Under the pieces are notes generated by a model. The model was not told where the DNA came from. It made no database searches and saw only the letters and a program-made list of their open reading frames with translations. From NCBI GenBank assembly GCA_937912185.1, contig CALDOH010000068.1, positions 1-13,175 of the forward strand: a stretch of DNA of 13,175 nt, written 5' to 3'. Of the stretch, positions 6,468 through 12,602 are shown piece after piece; within the stretch, counting starts at the first letter, position 1; the number at the start of each line of letters is the position of its first letter. This stretch comes from an uncultured bacterium. GTDB taxonomy: Bacteria; Patescibacteriota; Patescibacteriia; UBA1558; GWA2-36-10. Position numbers and translations under genes: made by a program.

Positions 6468-9401
6468 TTATTCAATATTCACTATGATGGCCGGTGTGTT
6501 CAATAGATTGTCATCTTGATCTTTGACCACCATATAAAGCTTATACACCCCTAGGGCTAAACCGTCGCCCCAAGAAATATTTAGATCTGAGCCCGGTGGC
6601 TGAACATAGGTAAACCAATGAGAGTTGTTGTCAGAGGATAGATAATAAAAATCTATCTTTTTTATATTTTCTGGATTGTCCACCCCTAGTTTAAGGTTGA
6701 TTGGTAAGTCACTGGCAGCGATAGTATCACCATTGCTTGGATCAACCCAGACAATATTAAAGTCTCTATCAGAAATATCAACGTCTAGATTTATAGTAAT
6801 AGTACTTTCCTTAAAATTATCCTGATCATCAAAAGCAATTGCCTTGAGGTAGTGACGTCCGTTGCTCAAAAACGGATTGATGGTGTAGTTATAATCAAAT
6901 GGTTCGTGGCGGCTTTCCCCAACCCTTTGATCATCAACAAAATATTCTACTCGCTCTACTCCCCGCGGAGCATCAGCATCAACTTTCATGATAAAGCTAC
7001 TTTGGGTGATATTATCACTGTTGTCGGGATCAACCCAACGAATACTTGGTTGCAATTCTGGCCGATGAACATCATCTGATTCTGTCGGCGGAGTTTCATT
7101 GAGATAACCTTCTTTCTCTACCCAGGCCAAGACAGGAGCTTCCCACAAACTGTATTGTGGCTCATGATTTGGATCAGACAAAGGCTCTCCTAAAGGATCA
7201 TTTATATTTACATACTGTAATATGCTATGTACGTCACGATAAGTTCGCTCCTCTATATCTGTATAAGGTGTATATTCAGTGGCTAGCTTGCCAGATTTTT
7301 TATCAATCTTTACCTTAGTCTCTTGACCGATAGTACCGCAAACCATCGGCTTATCACAATCACCCAGCTCATGGGCTTTAAAGGATTTGATCTCATATTT
7401 TTTAGTATACTCCCTCATGAACTTATTCCAAATCGGAGCTGCCGCTGAAGAACCACTAGCCCCTCGTTTCATTTCGGCATTGTCGTTATTTCCTACCCAA
7501 ACACCAGTGGCTATATTTGGTGTAAAGCCAAGCAACCAAGCATCACGATAATCATTGGTCGTACCAGTTTTGGCAGCCACTTGTCTATCAGGTAGTGTCA
7601 ACCAATTATTTTGACCAAAAGCGTAGGCTCGAGCATCATTGTCTGACAAAATACCATTTAATACTCTAACATACTCTTTATCAATTACCCGACGGCCTTT
7701 ATTATCTTCTTTTTTCCAAACCACATCACCATTGGAATCTCTGATTTCCAAAATAGCGGCCGTATCTTTATAAACCCCTTCACGAGCCAAAGCAGCATAA
7801 GCATTGGTGTGCTCTAATAATTTGACTTCAGCTCCACCCAGTACCAAGGACAAGCCATAACGATCTGGCTCAGTCAAAGTAGTATAGCCAAAACTATTAG
7901 CTAAATCTATAACATTATAAACACCAGCTAAATAAAGAGTTTTTACTGCTGGAATATTGAGTGAGCCTGCCAAGGCCTGCCTCATGGTCACCGGCCCTCT
8001 TTCTTCCAAGTCATAGTTATGAGGCTCATATTTTTCACCCGAAGCGGCAAAGTTGGTTACTAAGTCAAATAAGATTGTCTCTGGCCGATAACCCTTTTCA
8101 AAAGCCTTGAGGTAAGCAAAGGGTTTCATAGAGCTACCTGGCTGACGTTTGGATAAAGCCACATTAACCTGACCATCTATCTCGTCGTTAAAATAATCCT
8201 TGGATCCAATCATAGCCAATATATCGCCGCTCTCAACATCAACTGATACCAATGAAGCATTATTAGCTTCGTATTTTTCTAGGTTGGTAGGAGCTATTTC
8301 ATCAATAGCAGCCTGAGCCAATTCCTGGGCCTGCCAATCAAGGGAAGTAATAATAGTCCAACCACTTTGCTCAATCAAAGTAGCGCCGTATTCTTGTTCC
8401 AACAGCTCACGGACATACATCACAAAATGAGGAGCCTTGATATTTTCAGTTCGTTTCTTAAAAGCTAGGTCTTGAAGTTTTGCTTCTTCGGCCTGCTCCT
8501 CTGTAATATACTTTTGCTCTACCATCAAATCCAAAATGTATTGCTGGCGGCCAATCAACAAATCTTTATTGGTACCATAAGGAGAATAACGAGTTGGCCC
8601 TTGAGGTAAGGCGGCTAAAATAGCAGCCTCGGCAATAGTAATATCCTGAACTTCTTTGCCAAAATAATATTCTGAAGCGGCTTCCACCCCATAGACTGCT
8701 CCGCCATAAGGAATCTCATTGAGATAAAATTCTAGGATCTGATCTTTGTCATATTTTTGTTCTATCTGCCAAGATAAAATCCATTCTTTGATTTTACGAG
8801 ACAAGCTACGCTCATTGGTCAAGATGGCATTTTTGACAAATTGTTGAGTTAAAGTAGAACCACCTTGAGCTGACTTACCCTGAAGTCGAGGTACGATCTG
8901 ACTACGAAGTATGCCCCAAAAAGAAATTCCCTTGTGGCTGTAAAAACTTTTGTCTTCAATTGCAATAGTGGCTTGTTTGACGTGTTCAGGAATATCTTCA
9001 AAATTAACCAAGGTACGATTTTCATCACCATGAACTTCATAGAGTAATACCTCGCCATTTCTATCATATATTTTGGTACTGAGAGCAATAGAACGATCCA
9101 TGATTTTACCTGGCTCAGGTAGGTCTTTAGAATAAAAAGCAAATAAACCAACCACAAAGATAGCAAATAAAAATAAGGCTCCCAAGGCATAGGGCCAGAT
9201 CTTTTTAATCAACCTCAACCACCAAGGCCGATGTTTATGAGTATTAGGCTGCTTATTTTTGCTAAACTTAGGAAAAAAAGGCTTTTTTGGTTTTTTCCTA
9301 TTTAACTTTACATCACTAATTAGCGGCCGAGAGCGAAAAGCTGAGTCTGGGTCACTAATATGACGACGTCTAAAATTTGACTTGAGTTGAGGGATTGGCA
9401 T
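6468..9401 (-). CDS. Class A penicillin-binding protein (PBP1A type) with Ig-like tail
   Basis: Bifunctional peptidoglycan synthase that polymerises glycan strands and cross-links the peptides outside the membrane. Start at ATG 9401 (977 residues); the frame is open 21 codons further, but that extension would lie upstream of the promoter. A basic cytoplasmic tail (1-70) precedes a single membrane anchor (about 71-90). The GT51 transglycosylase domain has catalytic E149 in EDKSFYSHKG, then GGSTLTQQFVKN (180-191). The transpeptidase domain has SxxK (S423, K426), SxN (480-482) and KTG (611-613), all intact. Two tandem Ig-like beta modules (about 786-875 and 882-977) share a WVDPxNxDxI start and may bind the wall or partners. 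Two cysteines (C682, C688) between these regions could form a disulfide. At 977 residues it is longer than many class A PBPs, because of the tail. Confidence 0.95.
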   Translation of the reverse strand: MPIPQLKSNFRRRHISDPDSAFRSRPLISDVKLNRKKPKKPFFPKFSKNKQPNTHKHRPWWLRLIKKIWPYALGALFLFAIFVVGLFAFYSKDLPEPGKIMDRSIALSTKIYDRNGEVLLYEVHGDENRTLVNFEDIPEHVKQATIAIEDKSFYSHKGISFWGILRSQIVPRLQGKSAQGGSTLTQQFVKNAILTNERSLSRKIKEWILSWQIEQKYDKDQILEFYLNEIPYGGAVYGVEAASEYYFGKEVQDITIAEAAILAALPQGPTRYSPYGTNKDLLIGRQQYILDLMVEQKYITEEQAEEAKLQDLAFKKRTENIKAPHFVMYVRELLEQEYGATLIEQSGWTIITSLDWQAQELAQAAIDEIAPTNLEKYEANNASLVSVDVESGDILAMIGSKDYFNDEIDGQVNVALSKRQPGSSMKPFAYLKAFEKGYRPETILFDLVTNFAASGEKYEPHNYDLEERGPVTMRQALAGSLNIPAVKTLYLAGVYNVIDLANSFGYTTLTEPDRYGLSLVLGGAEVKLLEHTNAYAALAREGVYKDTAAILEIRDSNGDVVWKKEDNKGRRVIDKEYVRVLNGILSDNDARAYAFGQNNWLTLPDRQVAAKTGTTNDYRDAWLLGFTPNIATGVWVGNNDNAEMKRGASGSSAAAPIWNKFMREYTKKYEIKSFKAHELGDCDKPMVCGTIGQETKVKIDKKSGKLATEYTPYTDIEERTYRDVHSILQYVNINDPLGEPLSDPNHEPQYSLWEAPVLAWVEKEGYLNETPPTESDDVHRPELQPSIRWVDPDNSDNITQSSFIMKVDADAPRGVERVEYFVDDQRVGESRHEPFDYNYTINPFLSNGRHYLKAIAFDDQDNFKESTITINLDVDISDRDFNIVWVDPSNGDTIAASDLPINLKLGVDNPENIKKIDFYYLSSDNNSHWFTYVQPPGSDLNISWGDGLALGVYKLYMVVKDQDDNLLNTPAIIVNIE

Positions 9402-9406
9402 ACTCT

Positions 9407-9434
9407 TTGAATTATAGCAAAAATACGCTATAAT
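9407..9434 (+). promoter_or_regulatory. tyrS: Promoter of tyrS
   Basis: TTGAAT (9407-9412), a 16-nt spacer and consensus TATAAT (9429-9434). The predicted start near 9441 gives a leader of about 28 nt with no evident Shine-Dalgarno or T-box, so no specific tRNA-sensing leader is seen. Confidence 0.6.
9411..9434. repeat. Inverted repeat formed by mirrored -10 boxes
   Basis: ATTATAGC (9411-9418) and GCTATAAT (9427-9434) are perfect 8-bp inverted arms around an 8-nt AT-rich centre. Symmetry extends outward with two mismatches (11 of 13 bases match from 9406 and 9439 inward). Each arm contains the -10 of one of the two divergent genes. Confidence 0.8.
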
Positions 9435-9439
9435 TTGAA
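9411..9439 (-). promoter_or_regulatory. Promoter of the PBP gene
   Basis: On the minus strand TGC-TATAAT, a consensus extended -10 (hexamer at 9411-9416), with a weak TTCAAA -35 (9434-9439) at 17 nt. The predicted +1 near 9404 leaves only about 3 nt before the ATG at 9401. It overlaps the tyrS promoter, so the two cannot be occupied together. Confidence 0.6.
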
Positions 9440-9468
9440 TAGAAACTATTAAAAATTTAGACAAAAGT

Positions 9469-10677
9469 ATGAATAAGATTAGTACAGATCAGGAAAAAAT
9501 TCAAGGATTATTGACCAGAGGCATAGCTAATATCTATCCTTCTAAGGCTTTTTTGGAAAAACAGCTAAAAAGCGGTAATCAACTTAGTCTATATTTGGGT
9601 ATTGATCCGACTGGCCCAACTCTCCATCTAGGACATATTATTCCTATGGAAAAGCTAAGACAATTTCAAGAATTGGGTCATAAAATAATTTTACTTATCG
9701 GCGACTTCACTGGCACTGTTGGCGATCCAACTGACAAAGGAGCTACTCGCCAGGCGCTTACTCATGAACAAGTACTAAAAAATGCCAAGGATTACAAAAA
9801 ACAGGCTTCAACAATTTTGGACTTTAGTGGGCCAAATAAGGTAGAGTTAAAATACAATAGCACTTGGCACAATAAAATGAATTTTGGTGATGTTTTGAAT
9901 CTATCTACCAACTTTACCGTCCAACAACTACTTGAGCGCGACATGTTCCAAGAACGCATCAAGGCTGGCAAGCCAATCCACCTTCATGAATTTATGTATC
10001 CGGTGCTTCAGGCCTACGACTCAGTCGCTATGGATGTTGACGGTGAAATCGGCGGCAACGATCAAACCTTCAACATGCTCTCTGGCCGAACTTTGATGAA
10101 ATCCATGACCGGCAAAGAAAAGTTTGTTATCACTATGAAACTTTTGGTTGACCCCAGTGGCAAAAAAATGGGCAAAACCGAGGGTAATATGCTAGCTCTC
10201 AATGACTCAGCCAAAGATATGTTTGGCAAAGTTATGTCTTGGACTGACGGCATGATAGTAGACGCCTATGAGCTCTGTACTAGGCTGGAAACTGATAAGA
10301 TAAAACAAATTGCCAAAGAACTCAAGGCTGGCAAAAATCCTCGTGATTACAAATTCAACCTAGCACAAGAAATTGTCTCTATATACCACGGTAAGGTCAA
10401 GGCTAAAAAAGCAGCCGAGGAATTTGTTCAAATTTTTGCTAAGGGTGGTAAACCAGATAATATTAAATCATTTAATATAAAAACTGGTGCTGTTAGTCCA
10501 ATTGATCTTTTGATGGAATTAAAATTTGTCAGCTCCAAAGGTGAGGCTCGTCGCTTGATCGATGGCGGTGGTATGAAAATCAACGACGTCAAGGTAAGCT
10601 CTTGGAAAGAAAGTGTTAAAATAAAATCCAGCGACATAGTTCAGGCTGGTAAAAGAAAATTTGGCCAGATAAAATAG
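9469..10677 (+). CDS. tyrS: Tyrosine--tRNA ligase
   Basis: Class I aminoacyl-tRNA synthetase that charges tRNA-Tyr in the cytoplasm. The 402-residue length is typical. The ATP-binding HIGH motif appears as HLGH (53-56) after DPTGPTL. The tyrosine-pocket block YPVLQAYDS (177-185) and GGNDQ (195-199) are present. The KMSKS loop appears as KMGKT (233-237) followed by EGN, a usual bacterial TyrRS variant. A C-terminal S4 RNA-binding domain (about 340-402) includes SSKGEARRLIDGGG and ends GKRKFGQIK. Transcription starts from a symmetric divergent promoter shared with the PBP gene, and the DUF998 gene follows after 5 nt. No Shine-Dalgarno is seen. Nothing is missing or damaged. Confidence 0.97.
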   Translation: MNKISTDQEKIQGLLTRGIANIYPSKAFLEKQLKSGNQLSLYLGIDPTGPTLHLGHIIPMEKLRQFQELGHKIILLIGDFTGTVGDPTDKGATRQALTHEQVLKNAKDYKKQASTILDFSGPNKVELKYNSTWHNKMNFGDVLNLSTNFTVQQLLERDMFQERIKAGKPIHLHEFMYPVLQAYDSVAMDVDGEIGGNDQTFNMLSGRTLMKSMTGKEKFVITMKLLVDPSGKKMGKTEGNMLALNDSAKDMFGKVMSWTDGMIVDAYELCTRLETDKIKQIAKELKAGKNPRDYKFNLAQEIVSIYHGKVKAKKAAEEFVQIFAKGGKPDNIKSFNIKTGAVSPIDLLMELKFVSSKGEARRLIDGGGMKINDVKVSSWKESVKIKSSDIVQAGKRKFGQIK

Positions 10678-10682
10678 CTAAC

Positions 10683-11297
10683 ATGCTTACAAATAAAACA
10701 AAAAAATATTTTATTTTAGCTGGAATTGTTGGGCCGATTGGATATTTTGCACTACTGGTGACTCTAGGTTTACTGTGGTCAGGATACAACCCCATACTCC
10801 AAAGCATGAGTGAAATTGGTGGTGTTGAATCTCCCTTCAAAAACATAATGAATATTTTTGGTTTCTCACTCTTGGGTATACTAATAGCTCTATTTGCCCT
10901 TGGCTGGCAAAAAACTTTTCCTAAAAATTTAATCATAAAAATATCCAGCCTATTACTGCTAGTAGCTGGTTTTTTTATGTTCCTAGTGGGCTTTTTCCCC
11001 TGCGACGCTGCTTGTATAGATGTAACTACAACCGGCCAACTCCATTCTTTTACTAGTACTATTCCCTCCATTGCTATGCCCCTGGCGGCTATGCTCTCGG
11101 CCTTGTATTTAGCTAAGGCCTGGGGTAAGAGGTGGGGTTATCTTTCATTTTATCTTGGCCTATTGTCTATGGCCTCTGGCCCAATCATGTTTATCCCTGC
11201 CGCAGAAGCCTATGTTGGCCTAATACAAAGAGTAGGCATTGGCCTATCGCTTTTGTGGATGCTCCTAATGGCCATAAAAATACTGAGGAAAAATTAA
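10683..11297 (+). CDS. DUF998-type membrane protein
   Basis: A 204-residue integral membrane protein that resembles the DUF998 family, whose function is unknown. About six membrane helices are visible (roughly 9-31, 57-74, 84-105, 125-145, 153-173, 183-201). Family-like landmarks are the polar SMSEIGGVESPFKN loop after helix 1, the FPCD segment (106-109), the nearby G118/H121 and a C-terminal QRVGIGLSLLW stretch. Cysteines C107 and C111 sit in the same loop as D108 and H121, and could form a disulfide or metal site at the membrane face. It begins 5 nt after tyrS with no Shine-Dalgarno and so is probably read from the tyrS transcript. A functional link to tyrosylation is not implied. No T-rich terminator is seen downstream. 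Confidence 0.75.
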   Translation: MLTNKTKKYFILAGIVGPIGYFALLVTLGLLWSGYNPILQSMSEIGGVESPFKNIMNIFGFSLLGILIALFALGWQKTFPKNLIIKISSLLLLVAGFFMFLVGFFPCDAACIDVTTTGQLHSFTSTIPSIAMPLAAMLSALYLAKAWGKRWGYLSFYLGLLSMASGPIMFIPAAEAYVGLIQRVGIGLSLLWMLLMAIKILRKN

Positions 11298-11324
11298 TCT
11301 AAGAAAAAACATACTTCAACTATC

Positions 11325-11366
11325 ACCGCGTATGCGGTTCCCGCCAGAAGCGGACACAGCGCGGAC
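11325..11366. repeat. GC-rich palindromic element (REP-like)
   Basis: A 42-nt stretch with 29 G or C, set in AT-rich surroundings. ACCGC-GTAT-GCGGT (11325-11338) is a perfect 5-bp hairpin, and CCGC (11341-11344) pairs with GCGG (11350-11353). Alternatively GCGG-TTC-CCGC (11334-11344) can form inside an outer CCGCG/CGCGG stem (11326-11330 with 11360-11364). GCGGAC occurs twice (11350-11355, 11361-11366). No T run follows, so it is not a normal terminator. It resembles dispersed extragenic palindromes, but only one copy is in view. Confidence 0.45.
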
Positions 11367-11379
11367 TAAATAAAATATT

Positions 11380-11904
11380 ATGAATGAAAACTTTGAAAAC
11401 CAAAAATATCCTGAGATCTTTAAAGTTAGTACTGAATTAGAGGTTGCTGGGATAAAAATACCAACAACTTTTGAAATAAAAGAAGATAACTCTTTTTGTC
11501 TTTATAGCGATCAGTATGAAGAAGAATTGAATACAAATGGGATGATTAGCAATGGGGTAGCAAGAATAAATCATATTCACATACCCAATGAATTAAGGGG
11601 TAAGGGAATTGGAAAAATGCTACTCTCTGAATTAGAAAAACAATTACAAAATTATGGGGTACATACAAGTATTTCTACATTTTCAAAAACAGAAACTATA
11701 GACTTTTTTTTGAGTCAGGATTATAAGATTGTACCTACAGATACAATCTCAGAAGAGGAACGGGGTGCTTTATATATGGACAGAGAACCGATTGATGACT
11801 GGATTCAAGGTGAAGACGACTATAATATTTTAAAATCTCGAAATAAAAAAAGGTTACGAAAAAAAATTGTGCTATCAAAAAATATTAAAAATGGAACTTC
11901 ATAA
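11380..11904 (+). CDS. GNAT-family N-acetyltransferase
   Basis: Probable acetyl-CoA-dependent acyltransferase, substrate unknown. Acetyl-CoA-binding motif A is clear: a beta strand with INHIHIP, then RGKGIGKMLL (the R-x-x-G-x-G/A signature) and a following helix, near residues 62-87. A C-terminal FFLSQDYKIVP matches the usual GNAT strand carrying 'FYxxxGF'-type residues. The first 55 residues are less typical and may form a substrate-recognition strand pair. The C-terminus is a basic tail (NKKRLRKKIVLSKNIK), possibly nucleic-acid contacting or disordered. The gene is more AT-rich than its neighbours, uses GGG glycine codons freely and follows the GC-rich palindrome, so recent acquisition is possible. 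There is no Shine-Dalgarno and no clear terminator. Family assignment is good; function is open. Confidence 0.8.
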   Translation: MNENFENQKYPEIFKVSTELEVAGIKIPTTFEIKEDNSFCLYSDQYEEELNTNGMISNGVARINHIHIPNELRGKGIGKMLLSELEKQLQNYGVHTSISTFSKTETIDFFLSQDYKIVPTDTISEEERGALYMDREPIDDWIQGEDDYNILKSRNKKRLRKKIVLSKNIKNGTS

Positions 11905-11913
11905 TAATTTTAT

Positions 11914-11926
11914 TATAATGTATAAT
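11914..11926 (+). promoter_or_regulatory. Possible -10 elements before the haem membrane gene
   Basis: Two TATAAT hexamers lie at 11914-11919 and 11921-11926, about 35-48 nt before the ATG at 11962. No convincing -35 is found at 16-18 nt, and the region is very AT-rich, so chance matches are likely. Confidence 0.3.
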
Positions 11927-11961
11927 CTAACATATAAACATCTAATAGTTAACCTAAAATT

Positions 11962-12594
11962 ATGGACATAAAAAACACACCGAAACAACACCTAATAGTA
12001 GGCGTCTTCTCTCTGGCATTGGTTGCCATCTCAAGATATCTACTTGAGATACCTCTATCTACATCATTTGGTAGGGTTTCATTTATACTCCTATCTATGA
12101 TTCTAGTCATTGGTCCACTGATGAGACTAAAAAAACCTACCAAAAGTTCATCTCCTCTAGCTACTCCTTGGAGTTGGCGGGGTGAGCTGGGCATTTGGTT
12201 TGCTCTCACAGCCTTAACTCATTTTATAATTGTACTAACCGGTAGACCTCTTTCAGCCTTGATAAAAATAGGTGGCTCAGGCTATGGACTGGCCAATTTT
12301 CTTGGATTGATTGCTTTGTTCTGGGCCTTGATACTAACTGCTACTTCTTTTGGTAAGGTAATCTTATTTCTTGGTGTGAGAGCTTGGAAATGGCTCCATG
12401 GTATGACTTATGTAGTATTTTATCTTGTGGCCGGACATTTTGCTTATTTCCAATTCTTCTCAACCCATGGCGAGATAGGCCCTGATTGGTTTGGCTATAC
12501 TGCTGTAACAATAGCAATAAGTGTGGTCGCACTACAATTGATCGCATTTGTGGTGTCTATTAAAAAGCAGCGAAAAGAGAAGTTGATTAAATAA
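11962..12594 (+). CDS. Ferric reductase-like haem membrane protein (MsrQ/YedZ type)
   Basis: A 210-residue membrane protein of the ferric-reductase-like transmembrane superfamily. MsrQ members pass electrons through haem b to the periplasmic methionine sulfoxide reductase MsrP. About six helices are visible. Landmarks are RGELGIWFALTALTHF (73-88), ATSFGK (127-132) and WLHGMTYVVFYLVAGHF (144-160). Histidines H87, H146 and H159 match E. coli MsrQ haem ligands H91, H151 and H164 in order and almost exactly in spacing (59 and 13 residues against 60 and 13). There is no FAD/NAD-binding domain and no msrP or other redox partner in the window, so its electron donor and acceptor are unknown. A basic C-terminus (KKQRKEKLIK) should face the cytoplasm. 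It converges on the recombinase gene with an 8-nt gap and no visible terminator. Confidence 0.8.
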   Translation: MDIKNTPKQHLIVGVFSLALVAISRYLLEIPLSTSFGRVSFILLSMILVIGPLMRLKKPTKSSSPLATPWSWRGELGIWFALTALTHFIIVLTGRPLSALIKIGGSGYGLANFLGLIALFWALILTATSFGKVILFLGVRAWKWLHGMTYVVFYLVAGHFAYFQFFSTHGEIGPDWFGYTAVTIAISVVALQLIAFVVSIKKQRKEKLIK

Positions 12595-12602
12595 AATAAA
12601 CT

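Noticed and set aside
8849..9190. 113-codon minus-strand frame with a hydrophobic start
   Set aside because: Alternate frame of the PBP membrane-anchor and glycosyltransferase region.
9402..9464. 21-codon extension of the PBP on the minus strand
   Set aside because: It would cross the consensus extended -10 of the gene and the divergent promoter; ATG 9401 gives a normal basic tail and membrane anchor.
9441..9468. T-box or other riboswitch in the tyrS leader
   Set aside because: The predicted leader is only about 28 nt, with no conserved T-box core or terminator.
10616..11071. 151-codon minus-strand frame
   Set aside because: Antisense to the DUF998 gene and the tyrS end; composition does not look like a protein and there are no expression signals.
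11949..12209. 86-codon minus-strand frame
   Set aside because: Antisense shadow of the haem membrane gene.
12595..12602. Terminator between the haem protein and the recombinase
   Set aside because: Only 8 nt, with no inverted repeat or T run in or around it.
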